A DNA stretch of 64,000 nucleotides, taken from contig JAHCHE010000039.1 in assembly GCA_026129905.1 (NCBI GenBank), positions 1 to 64,000 of the forward strand, given 5' to 3'. The notes beneath the pieces were generated by a model, which searched no databases, had not been told where the DNA came from, and worked only from the letters and a program-made list of their open reading frames with translations. The translations under genes were made by a program, and so were the position numbers. Source of the DNA: Bryobacteraceae bacterium. GTDB taxonomy: Bacteria; Acidobacteriota; Terriglobia; Bryobacterales; Bryobacteraceae. Positions 8,064 to 14,691 of this stretch are shown piece by piece. Every line of letters starts with the position of its first letter. Positions within the stretch are counted from its first letter, which is position 1.

Positions 8064-9071
8064 TCACGCCTTCGTGCCTTTGACCAGCACCTCCGGCCTC
8101 AAGCAGACGGGCAGCGGATTCGACTGGCTGTGCAGATCCGTCCCGCGTCCGAACTTCCGCGGCTCCTGTTTTGCATAGAGCGGCAGCCCCAGCGTGTTGG
8201 CGGTCTCGTTGAAGTCCGCCGGCGCGAAGTACGTCCGGAAGGTGCTCGCCGTACCCAGCGGGAAGAAGTGCGCCTCATCGTCGGCGATGAACTTGCGCAC
8301 GTTGCCGGCGGCGTCGGTCGCCTGGCCCCGGTACTCCTCGAACGTGATGCCGCCGAACGTGAAGCCGGTGCGGTTGTCCGACAGCAGCGCCAGGCCGTTC
8401 TGCCAGCGCGAGTAGGCTTCCTTCACCTTCGCGTGTGTAGTCAGCGAATCGAAGAAGCCCGCCGAGCACAGGCACATCACGCCGGTCATGAACTCGCCCT
8501 TCAGGTTGTCCTCGATGTGGCGCTTCACCTCCAGCACCTTCGTCAGCACTTCGGTCTGCGCGTTCGCCAGCGCGAAGCTCACCGTCTTGGCCACGATGTT
8601 GAACTCGGTGTAGAGGTCATAGAGCGTCGATCCGTCCGCATCGAGGATCACGCCCTTGAGCGCGCCCATCCGCAGGTGCTCAAGCGTGATCGCGTGCTTG
8701 TTGCGCATCGTGGCCAGCTTCTGCGCCAGCAGGTTCGCCAGCGCGTCGGTCTCGGTTTCCGCGCCGAACGCCCGGATGCCCTGGACCTCCTCGGGCAGCA
8801 CCGTATCGTCATGCGGGATGTGCGGGATCACGAACGACCGCACCTTGCGCTTGCCGACCGTGCCGAGCGTGCCGGGCGCCCCCACCGGCTGCGTCGGCAG
8901 CAGGTTCAGCACGCCGCTCATCTCCTCGATGATGATGGTGCGGGTACGGACGCCGGCGCCGGGCATGAGGTTCAACTGCTCCAGGCGGCCGTAGTTGTTG
9001 GGGATCTTGTTGATCGCGGCGGTCAGCGCCGCCATCTCGAAGGCATCGGAAGCAAAGGGATTGAGGATCAT
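8064..9071 (-). CDS. Major capsid protein (lambda gpE family)
   Basis: A 335-residue protein of the usual size for gpE-type capsid proteins. It starts MILNPFASDAFEMAALTAAINKIPNNYGRL and has the family blocks TRTIIIEEMSGVLNLLPTQPVG, FVIPHIPHDDTVLPEEVQGIRAFG and the E-loop-like ITLEHLRMGALKGVILDADG. The C-terminal half holds GITFEEYRGQATD and YFAPADFNETANTLGLPLYAKQEP. It would assemble the procapsid with the scaffold and decoration proteins encoded just upstream. Start spacing to the decoration gene is 3 bases, indicating one operon. Confidence 0.92.
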   Translation of the reverse strand: MILNPFASDAFEMAALTAAINKIPNNYGRLEQLNLMPGAGVRTRTIIIEEMSGVLNLLPTQPVGAPGTLGTVGKRKVRSFVIPHIPHDDTVLPEEVQGIRAFGAETETDALANLLAQKLATMRNKHAITLEHLRMGALKGVILDADGSTLYDLYTEFNIVAKTVSFALANAQTEVLTKVLEVKRHIEDNLKGEFMTGVMCLCSAGFFDSLTTHAKVKEAYSRWQNGLALLSDNRTGFTFGGITFEEYRGQATDAAGNVRKFIADDEAHFFPLGTASTFRTYFAPADFNETANTLGLPLYAKQEPRKFGRGTDLHSQSNPLPVCLRPEVLVKGTKA

Positions 9072-9074
9072 CGG

Positions 9075-9743
9075 TTACGCTCCTTGGCGGACGAGGATGC
9101 CCGCGCTCTTGAGCTGCGCGATGGCAGCGTTCTTCTGATTGGTGGTGGCGCCGGCGGGCCAGGTGATGCCGTTGTCGGAAACGATGGCGTTGCGCACGAT
9201 GGCGACGGCGGAACGGTCCGCTCCGTTGGGAGCGGTCGTATCGAGCAGCAGGAGTCCGCAGGCGATGTCGCTGCCGTCGGTCGCGGCGAAATCGATCTGC
9301 TTCACCTTGCCCGAACCGGCCGCGACCGTGATGGTGAACGCATCGCCGGCCGCGAAATCGGGGTCTCCGTCGGCGATGGTGAACGTCAGGTGGGTGGTGA
9401 ACTCGACGCCCACGGTAGCCACGCCGATCAGCACGCCATCGGGGTCCTCGACGCTGAACTTGCCGGCGTTCCCGGCAGGCTCAATGCAGACGACCCGGTA
9501 GACGCCCGGCTTGGCCGCCGCTCCCACCGCAGGGGACGCGGTAATCGTTCCATTGCCGGCGTTGCCGGCTACGGCTGCTCCTGTGGCCGCGCCTTTCGTC
9601 ACGCGGCCCAACACGATGCCGGTGGTAAGCGCGCGATCGGCGCCGCTGCCGGCGAGCACGGTCACCACGTCCCGGCTGTAGTGGTTGTCCGGCTCCCACT
9701 TGAGCCAGTCGCCCAGATACTTGCCTTCGGTTTGTACAGGCAT
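9075..9743 (-). CDS. Head decoration protein (lambda gpD-like)
   Basis: A 222-residue protein that begins MPVQTEGKYLGDWLKWEPDNHYSRD, a standard opening for gpD-like capsid stabilisers. It is followed by ALTTGIVLGRVTKGAATGAAVAG and a glycine/alanine-rich middle of about 110 residues absent from short gpD proteins. The end GITWPAGATTNQKNAAIAQLKSAGILVRQ is the canonical C-terminus. It binds at the threefold positions of the expanded capsid. It lies between the protease/scaffold and capsid genes with 1 and 3 bases of spacing. Confidence 0.88.
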   Translation of the reverse strand: MPVQTEGKYLGDWLKWEPDNHYSRDVVTVLAGSGADRALTTGIVLGRVTKGAATGAAVAGNAGNGTITASPAVGAAAKPGVYRVVCIEPAGNAGKFSVEDPDGVLIGVATVGVEFTTHLTFTIADGDPDFAAGDAFTITVAAGSGKVKQIDFAATDGSDIACGLLLLDTTAPNGADRSAVAIVRNAIVSDNGITWPAGATTNQKNAAIAQLKSAGILVRQGA

Positions 9744-9744
9744 C

Positions 9745-10077
9745 TCAGTTCACTCCTTTTCCGGCCAGCCGTTCGACGGCCTTCACGACCGGGTTGTTCT
9801 CCAGCGGGACCTTCGCATTCGTGCCCGTCTCGGGCAGCACGTGCGAGCGGATTTCGGGCGCGTCCTCGGCGGCGCGAGCTTCCATCAGGAACTGCCGCGC
9901 TTCGGCCGGGGATGCACCTCTCGCTAACAGCCCCGCCGCTTTCGCCGGCATGCCGGCCAGCGCGCACAGTTCGACGATCTCGCGCGCCTCGCCGTAGCCT
10001 TCCTGGCGAGCCTGCGTGCGGATTGCTTCCACATCGACTTGCTCAGCCGGCGAGGGCTGAGCGGTTTCATCGGTCAT
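9745..10077 (-). CDS. Nested scaffold protein (lambda Nu3-like)
   Basis: An in-frame internal start within the protease gene gives a 110-residue protein, MTDETAQPSPAEQVDVEAI onward, ending at the same stop. The internal ATG is preceded by a near-perfect AAGGAGG ribosome site 9 bases upstream, much stronger than chance within coding DNA. Lambda uses the same arrangement, in which Nu3 is the C-terminal part of gene C and scaffolds the procapsid. The segment is helical and charged (EAREIVELCALAGMPAKAAG), as expected for a scaffold. Expression is inferred from the ribosome site and family precedent. Confidence 0.7.
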   Translation of the reverse strand: MTDETAQPSPAEQVDVEAIRTQARQEGYGEAREIVELCALAGMPAKAAGLLARGASPAEARQFLMEARAAEDAPEIRSHVLPETGTNAKVPLENNPVVKAVERLAGKGVN

Positions 10078-10920
10078 GACTGTTGTGCCTCCTTGTGTGG
10101 CTGAAGTACTTGGCTTGGAACCGATGCCGCTGGGCCTGGTGGCGGCGGCGAAATCGGCCAGCGCGTTCCGCAGGGTTCCGGTGCGGTCCGCCAAGTTAGT
10201 GGCTACCGCGTCGGGACCGCGTTTAAGCGCCGCTCCGAGTGATCGAACGGCGTCGTCGGTCATTCCGCGCCGTCTGGCGACAGCGCCGACAAACAGCGCG
10301 TAGAGCCGGGCGACTTCCGCTTCGAGCGCGGTCCGGGCAGAGTCCGAGAGCGGCTCGTTGGGGTTGCCGTCGGTCTTGCCCTCGCCCTCGGCGATGTAGG
10401 TGACCTGCACGCCGAGCTTGCGGTTGTACTCGCTCCAATCGACGTGCTCGGCGTAGACGCCGATGCTGCCCGCGCCTCCGGTGAACTGGGTGACGTAGAT
10501 GCGCTCGGCCGTCGCCGCCAGCAGGTACGCCGCGCTGAACATGCGGTTATCGGCGACCGCCCAGATGGGCTTGCGCCTCCCGAGATCCTCCAGCGCCGCC
10601 GCCGTCTCGAAGGCCTGGTCCGAATCGCCGCCCGGGGAGTTGATGCGCAGCAGGACCCCGCGCACATCCCGGTCGGCGGCGGCATGCTCCACTTCGTCGA
10701 GGATCTGGCCGTAGCCGGTTGCGCCGAGAAACAGCGCCTCGAACAGCGACGGCTCATTGGCGAGCACGCCGGCGATGTCGATGATCGCGATGCCGTTGTG
10801 GAGCGCGTACGGGCGGCGGGCGCCGTAGGCGGCGTCGAGCTGCGCCGCGTCGATCAACAGCGGCTTGGCGCCGAACAGCCGCAGGACCTGATCACGTTGC
10901 GTTGTCATTGTCGTTTTCAT
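9745..10920 (-). CDS. S49-family head maturation protease (lambda gpC-like)
   Basis: A 391-residue protein with an N-terminal S49/SppA-type serine peptidase domain. GIAIIDIAGVLAN and VLLRINSPGGDSDQAFETA are the ClpP-fold core. The likely nucleophile is the serine in MFSAAYLLAATAE, followed by TGGAGSIGVYAEHVDWS and a basic YNRKLGVQ segment. Residues from about 282 onward form a helical scaffold-like tail also made as a separate protein (see the nested gene). The ATG at 10920 is chosen over 10977 because it begins at the conserved region; it overlaps the portal fragment by 29 bases. The protease matures the portal and scaffold during capsid assembly. Confidence 0.88.
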   Translation of the reverse strand: MKTTMTTQRDQVLRLFGAKPLLIDAAQLDAAYGARRPYALHNGIAIIDIAGVLANEPSLFEALFLGATGYGQILDEVEHAAADRDVRGVLLRINSPGGDSDQAFETAAALEDLGRRKPIWAVADNRMFSAAYLLAATAERIYVTQFTGGAGSIGVYAEHVDWSEYNRKLGVQVTYIAEGEGKTDGNPNEPLSDSARTALEAEVARLYALFVGAVARRRGMTDDAVRSLGAALKRGPDAVATNLADRTGTLRNALADFAAATRPSGIGSKPSTSATQGGTTVMTDETAQPSPAEQVDVEAIRTQARQEGYGEAREIVELCALAGMPAKAAGLLARGASPAEARQFLMEARAAEDAPEIRSHVLPETGTNAKVPLENNPVVKAVERLAGKGVN

Positions 10921-11330
10921 TCGATGGCGGGGCGCCGCCGGAGCGGGCGTCGGAGTCGTATTCGAGGCCCAGCGCATCGGCGCGCGCGTTGTCGGCGGCG
11001 ACCTCTTCGTCGATGGCCTCGGCGTCGTAGCCCTGTTCGGAGACCACCTCGGCCCGGCTCTTGAAGCCGGCGCGCACGGCCATGATCTGCGCCTTGATGT
11101 CTTTTAGCGGATCAACCCAGGCGAAACCCGGCGGAATCCACTTGGCGCCGGGCGAATCGGCGGCAGCGCTGGGAAGAGCGCCGGCGAGGATGGCCGCCTG
11201 CAGCCAGGCGCTCCAGATGGGCCGGCACATCTGGAAGACGATCACCTGGTGCTGGAACTGCTCGCACCGGCGGCGGAACTCCAGCAGGCCGGCCCGGATC
11301 GAAGAGTAGTTCACGCCGGTGAGGTCAAAC
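10892..11330 (-). pseudogene. Portal protein fragment (lambda gpB family), N-terminal ~70% missing
   Basis: The frame encodes about 140 residues beginning in the conserved block GVNYSSIRAGLLEFRRRCEQFQHQV. It then has CRPIWSAWLQAAILAG and the downstream PPGFAWVDPLKDIKAQIMAVRAGFKSR typical of lambda-type portals, ending in an acidic tail. Full portals are about 500 residues, so the first about 350 are absent. Homology continues a few codons upstream (VAFDLTG) and then meets an in-frame stop near 11330, where plus-strand sequence of a different gene begins. Both reading frames appear cut at this junction, which looks like a deletion or rearrangement. Without a portal the phage cannot package DNA, so the prophage is probably defective. 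Confidence 0.8.
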
Positions 11331-11549
11331 GCGACCTACGTGGTCAAGGTCTCCGGTCGCCTCGCGCCGGTGAAGATCCTTCGCGAATCGCCGTACGGCG
11401 GCTGGGTGGGGCGCAACGAGCGGACGGGCCGCGAGGTCCGCATCCGCAGCGCCGCCAAACTTCGCCAGCCGTATCGTACCGGCAACGCGACGGCCTTCAA
11501 TCGCGCCAACGTCGAGGGCGACGCCAGCACCGCCAACCGGGAGGAGTGA
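11319..11549 (+). CDS. Small conserved-looking protein, 76 aa, probably N-terminally truncated
   Basis: A GTG start gives 76 residues: ATYVVKVSGRLAPVKILRE near the N-terminus, then GGWVGRNERTGREVRIRSA, and a polar tail. The compact alternation of basic beta segments looks like a small nucleic-acid-binding or SH3-like barrel protein, but no family is recognised. It starts on the opposite strand inside the portal fragment, so its true start may have been lost at the junction near 11,320. It ends 6 bases before the next ORF. Confidence 0.5.
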   Translation: MRSNATYVVKVSGRLAPVKILRESPYGGWVGRNERTGREVRIRSAAKLRQPYRTGNATAFNRANVEGDASTANREE

Positions 11550-11555
11550 AACACC

Positions 11556-11852
11556 ATGGCGCGGGATGTCCAACGCGTTCAAACAACCGGATCGCCCGCC
11601 GAAGGCGTGGCCTTCCGCATCCGCAACGACGTCTATTCGTGGGAGCAGCCCGAGCGGCTGAATCGGGCGCTGGCGTCGCTGCTCAACCACTTTGGCCGGC
11701 ATCGGTACGCCAACTACACCAGGTTCCGGAGGAGCCATACGGAAATCCAATGCACGCTCTTCCTTCTGAGCGCGCCGCCGCCGGCCACCGCGCCGGCGGC
11801 TTTTTTTCTTTCGAATCGGCGTCGATTTCCCTTGCAATTGCCGGCCACCTGA
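11556..11852 (+). CDS. Small ORF, 98 aa, natural end possibly lost
   Basis: A frame from ATG 11556 with a GGGAGGAG ribosome site 10 bases upstream. The first about 70 residues (QRVQTTGSPAEGVAFRIRND, YSWEQPERLNRALASLLNHF) look protein-like. The last 30 residues are the translation of a rho-independent terminator and its poly-U tract, so the real stop was probably lost by a small frameshift near 11,740. Function unknown. Confidence 0.45.
   Translation: MARDVQRVQTTGSPAEGVAFRIRNDVYSWEQPERLNRALASLLNHFGRHRYANYTRFRRSHTEIQCTLFLLSAPPPATAPAAFFLSNRRRFPLQLPAT
11777..11807 (+). terminator. Rho-independent terminator, cassette copy 1
   Basis: A perfect 8-bp stem GCCGCCGG/CCGGCGGC (11777-11784 and 11793-11800) with an 8-base loop is followed by seven T residues. 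It is almost repeated at 12153-12178. Confidence 0.85.
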
Positions 11853-11867
11853 GTGATTAATCGTCGT
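11832..11867 (+). promoter_or_regulatory. Repeated promoter-like block, copy 1
   Basis: A TTGCAA hexamer (11832-11837) is followed 18 bases later by ATTAAT, then TCGTCGTG. The block CCGGCCACC-GAGTGATTAATCGTC recurs nearly identically at 12211-12238, each copy directly after a terminator and directly before a small ORF. This is consistent with a promoter, but a recombination or regulator site is also possible. Confidence 0.5.
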
Positions 11868-11883
11868 GCAAGGAGATAAAACG

Positions 11884-12126
11884 ATGCGGAACGCCACCAA
11901 CAACCAACCCAAAGCCGACGCGAACAAAGTCCGCGTGTTCTGGATGAACCACGGATGGTTTTCGGACGAGGAATTCGACGACCTTCCGGCGGCCGTCAGG
12001 TACGCCCAGTCCAAGGGCCCGAGCGCGACCTTCCACCAGGGAACCACGATGCTGGGCTCCTGGGATGTCATTGCTGGATACCGGTCCCGCTGTCCCGCCG
12101 GCGACGCCGGATACTCCCGGTGGTGA
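11884..12126 (+). CDS. Small hypothetical protein, 80 aa
   Basis: The ATG at 11884 follows an AAGGAGATAAAA ribosome site. The protein contains VRVFWMNHGWFSDEEFDDLP and AAVRYAQSKGPSATFHQG, then GSWDVIAGYR. It looks like a compact alpha/beta protein without a recognised family. It lies between two copies of the terminator/promoter cassette, which makes it an independently expressed single-gene unit. Confidence 0.6.
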   Translation: MRNATNNQPKADANKVRVFWMNHGWFSDEEFDDLPAAVRYAQSKGPSATFHQGTTMLGSWDVIAGYRSRCPAGDAGYSRW

Positions 12127-12152
12127 AGGTCAACGCCAGCCCCCGCCCACCG

Positions 12153-12178
12153 CCGCCGGCCACGCGCCGGCGGTTTTT
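12153..12178 (+). terminator. Rho-independent terminator, cassette copy 2
   Basis: Stem CCGCCGG/CCGGCGG (12153-12159 and 12167-12173) with a 7-base loop and a run of five T. It terminates the 80-aa gene and closely resembles the terminator at 11777-11807. Confidence 0.8.
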
Positions 12179-12203
12179 CTTTCGATTCGGCGCCTGATTT
12201 TCG

Positions 12204-12240
12204 TTGCAATTTCCGGCCACCCGAGTGATTAATCGTCATG
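12204..12240 (+). promoter_or_regulatory. Repeated promoter-like block, copy 2
   Basis: TTGCAA (12204-12209) is followed 18 bases later by ATTAAT (12228-12233), with the same intervening CCGGCCACC-GAGTG sequence as copy 1. It lies immediately before the ORF at 12242. Confidence 0.5.
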
Positions 12241-12241
12241 T

Positions 12242-12511
12242 ATGAAGCACAACACAACAGAACGCGCCGCGCGGATTGCGGAGGCCGCGATGGATCAGGT
12301 GTTCGGCGAAGACGAGACGAAGCCCGCCGGCGCCGCGAAACTGGCGAGGACGGAGGTCATCGAGATCCTCGGCCAGAAGATCCTGGACATCGAGACCCTG
12401 GAAACGCGCAACCGCGACGGCCTCGATTTCTACGAGCTGGCGGTGTGGAAGATCCGCACAGCGCTCGAAGCCGCCTACGAGGCCGGTCTCGCCCAGGGAG
12501 CGCGGAAATGA
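12242..12511 (+). CDS. Small helical hypothetical protein, 89 aa
   Basis: An 89-residue, acidic, mostly helical protein: ERAARIAEAAMDQVFGEDE at the N-terminus and EVIEILGQKILDIETLETR in the middle. It has no recognised family. Its stop overlaps the start of the next gene (ATGA), so the two are translationally coupled. The start lies only a few bases after the repeated promoter-like block, so the transcript may have a very short leader. Confidence 0.55.
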   Translation: MKHNTTERAARIAEAAMDQVFGEDETKPAGAAKLARTEVIEILGQKILDIETLETRNRDGLDFYELAVWKIRTALEAAYEAGLAQGARK

Positions 12512-12720
12512 ACCACGGCGCCTGGAAAGGCCAACGGATTGTCGACCAACCCGACTTCCGGACGTACCAGCCCGAGTGGGTGGCCGCCGGCAACGGAGAA
12601 GAGGTCCTCCTGCAACTGTGCGAGGAGCTCGATCCCGAATCCCTCCGATGGGAGCCGTTCTACGCGACGCTGGGCCGCCGACAGAAGCCGCCGCAGCAGG
12701 GCAATCAGCAATCTTCGTAG
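12508..12720 (+). CDS. Small hypothetical protein, 70 aa
   Basis: The ATG overlaps the previous stop (ATGA). The protein starts MNHGAWKGQRIVDQPDFRTY and is rich in aromatic and acidic residues (EEVLLQLCEELDPESLRWEP). The coupling and good amino-acid composition support expression. It converges with the membrane-protein gene on the other strand, overlapping it by 16 bases. Function unknown. Confidence 0.5.
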   Translation: MNHGAWKGQRIVDQPDFRTYQPEWVAAGNGEEVLLQLCEELDPESLRWEPFYATLGRRQKPPQQGNQQSS

Positions 12721-12968
12721 TGCTTACCGCCATGCCGCTCCGCGATCAGCGTCGCCACTTTCGCCTGCATGGTTTCTTCCCTCAGCAGACACTCCCGCGT
12801 TCGGACGTAGGTGCCGTTGATCCTGGTGATGATCCGGTTTTCCAATTCGGCTAGTTCTCGCCGCACATCGGCAAGCAGCGCCCGGTTCTGAAGTCCCACA
12901 TAGGTTCCGATGAGGCCCGAGATCAGCGCTACCCCAGGAATCGCCATGTTCACGATGTAATCCGGCAC
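12705..12968 (-). CDS. Small membrane protein with coiled coil
   Basis: An 87-residue protein with one N-terminal membrane segment (VNMAIPGVALISGLIGTYVGL, residues 6-26) and a charged coiled-coil tail (ADVRRELAELENRIITRING). The layout resembles small phage membrane proteins such as holin or spanin accessories, but no motif proves this. It lies between the methyltransferase genes and the broken portal, on the phage late strand. Confidence 0.5.
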   Translation of the reverse strand: MPDYIVNMAIPGVALISGLIGTYVGLQNRALLADVRRELAELENRIITRINGTYVRTRECLLREETMQAKVATLIAERHGGKHYEDC

Positions 12969-13095
12969 GTTCCCCCTCCAGGATCCTCAGTTCGGCGGAC
13001 CAGTCGGACAACGCCAAGCAGAGGCCCGCGATATTCGGATGGCCGCCCCGCAGCGTCGCTTCGATGGTTTCGATTTCGCGGCGACACCGCGCCAT
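12724..13095 (-). CDS. Uncertain small ORF overlapping the membrane-protein gene
   Basis: The frame opens at 13095 with MARCRREIETIEATLRGGH and NIAGLCLALSDWSAELRILEG, which look like a genuine helical protein. From 12968 it overlaps the membrane-protein gene in another frame and reads as that gene's shadow. Either the real product is only the first 45 residues with an altered end, or the two genes truly overlap. Low confidence. Confidence 0.3.
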   Translation of the reverse strand: MARCRREIETIEATLRGGHPNIAGLCLALSDWSAELRILEGERAGLHREHGDSWGSADLGPHRNLCGTSEPGAACRCAARTSRIGKPDHHQDQRHLRPNAGVSAEGRNHAGESGDADRGAAWR

Positions 13096-13132
13096 TTCCG
13101 ATTCAGAACTGCTGGCGGCCCGGCGCGCGCTT

Positions 13133-13423
13133 TCACGAGTTCGGGGCTTCCGTCTGCAGGCTATCCGAGCGAGCTTTGCCCAGCGCCGCTTCCTGATCGC
13201 GGTTTCTTTCGAGGTGCCGGACGGCGGTTTCCAGCAGCGACACTCTCGAATTTAGGTCGCGCACCGATTCATTCAGAACCGGTACGTCGCCGTTGATCTT
13301 CTGGCGGGCCTGGAGCCACTGTTCCGCAGCACGGGCGAAGAAGCCGATGACGCTGGTCACTCCAAACACAGCCATCACGAACAGAAACCCGAGGGCGATG
13401 GCGTTCAGCCAACCGAACTCCAT
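13133..13423 (-). CDS. Small membrane protein with coiled coil
   Basis: A 96-residue protein starting at ATG 13423 after a strong AAAGGAG site. The N-terminus contains one membrane helix (LNAIALGFLFVMAVFGVTSVIGFF). The remainder is a coiled coil (VLNESVRDLNSRVSLLETAVRHLE). It resembles the neighbouring small membrane protein in architecture. A lysis-related role is possible by position but unproven. Confidence 0.55.
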   Translation of the reverse strand: MEFGWLNAIALGFLFVMAVFGVTSVIGFFARAAEQWLQARQKINGDVPVLNESVRDLNSRVSLLETAVRHLERNRDQEAALGKARSDSLQTEAPNS

Positions 13424-13443
13424 AGGTGTACTCCTTTCCTGGG

Positions 13444-14691
13444 CTATGCCGCCGGAGCGGCGCGATGTTCTTCGAAGGACCGTCCGGAGGCGGCATGCCG
13501 CGCCTGTCGGCCGGAAAAAGTCTGCCACCTGGTGATCGTGACATCGCTGTACTTCGGATCGATCTCCAACAAGCGAGCTTGGCGCCCGGTCTTCTCACAG
13601 GCGATCAGCGTAGAGCCGGATCCGCCGAATGGATCGAGCACCGTGTCGCGCGTCTTGCTGGAGTTGCGGATGGCGCGGGTCATCAGCTCGACCGGCTTGG
13701 CCGTGGGATGCTCCCGGTTCGCCGCCGGCCGCTTCACCAGCCAGACGTCGCCCTGATCGCGGGCGCCGCACCAGTAGTGATCTGTGCCCTTGCGCCAGCC
13801 GTACAGGATCGGCTCGTACATGCGCTGATAATCGGAGCGGCCGAGCGTAAAGTGGTGCTTGGCCCAGATCACGAACGTGGACCAGTGGCCGCCGGCTTCG
13901 GTGAAGGCCTGGTAGAGCGTGTGCAGCTCCGACGAGGACATGCAGATGTAGACCGCGCCCTTGGTCACCGCGAGCATGTTGGCGCAGGCCTGCCGCAGGA
14001 ACTCCTGGAACTTGCCGCCCAGGGCATCGTTGGCGATCTTCAGCTTCTTCGCGGTCTTGCCTTCGTAAGAGACGCCGTACGGCGGATCGCAGAAGATCAT
14101 GTCCGCCAACCCGCCGTCGAGTACGCGCTCGATATCGGCCATTTGGGTGGCGTCGCCGCACAGCAAGCGATGCTCCCCTAGGATCCACAGGTCGCCCGGC
14201 TTCGTGACCGCCTCTTCCGGCTCCTCCGGAACCGCGTCCTCGTCGGTCAGGCCCTCGCGCTCGGCCTCCGGCTCGGCGAGCAGCGCCTCCAGTTCTTCAT
14301 CCGAGAAGCCGACGATGTCGAGATCGAAGCCGTCTTCCTGGAGCGCCTGCAACTCGACGCGGAGCATCTCTTCATCCCATCCGGCTCCTTGGATCGCCAG
14401 TTGGTTATCCGCGATTACCAGCGCCCGCCGCTGCGACTCCGTGAGGCCGTCCAAGACGATCACCGGGATCTCTTTCATGCCCAGCTTGCGCGCCGCCTCC
14501 AGCCGCGCATGCCCCGCGATGATGACGCCGTTGTCGCCGACCAGAACGGGATTCGTCCACTTGAATTCGACGATGCTGGCGGCGATCTGCGCCACTTGCT
14601 CGTCAGTGTGGGTCCGGGCATTCCTGGCGTACGGCAAGAGCCGCGCCACCGGCCACATCTGGATCTGGTAGTTGTCGCGGACCAGATTCAC
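13444..14691 (-). CDS. ParB-domain DNA methyltransferase (N4/N6, DPPY type), intact
   Basis: A 415-residue protein. Residues 10-120 form a ParB/Srx-like domain (LLPYARNARTHTDEQVAQIA, VIIAGHARLEAARKLGMKEIPV). After an acidic linker comes a methyltransferase with catalytic motif IV DPPYGVSYEG near residue 206, target-region aromatic segments, and the SAM-binding motif DPFGGSGSTLIACEK near residue 365. The order of motif IV before motif I places it in the beta class of amino-methyltransferases. Phages use such enzymes to modify their own DNA against host restriction. The start overlaps the stop of the upstream methyltransferase (ATGA). Confidence 0.88.
   Translation of the reverse strand: MNLVRDNYQIQMWPVARLLPYARNARTHTDEQVAQIAASIVEFKWTNPVLVGDNGVIIAGHARLEAARKLGMKEIPVIVLDGLTESQRRALVIADNQLAIQGAGWDEEMLRVELQALQEDGFDLDIVGFSDEELEALLAEPEAEREGLTDEDAVPEEPEEAVTKPGDLWILGEHRLLCGDATQMADIERVLDGGLADMIFCDPPYGVSYEGKTAKKLKIANDALGGKFQEFLRQACANMLAVTKGAVYICMSSSELHTLYQAFTEAGGHWSTFVIWAKHHFTLGRSDYQRMYEPILYGWRKGTDHYWCGARDQGDVWLVKRPAANREHPTAKPVELMTRAIRNSSKTRDTVLDPFGGSGSTLIACEKTGRQARLLEIDPKYSDVTITRWQTFSGRQARHAASGRSFEEHRAAPAA

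Noticed and set aside
7887-10079. A 730-codon open frame on the plus strand across the capsid, decoration and protease genes
   Set aside because: It is antisense to well-identified phage genes, has Arg/His-rich low-information composition and no domain; a shadow of high GC content.
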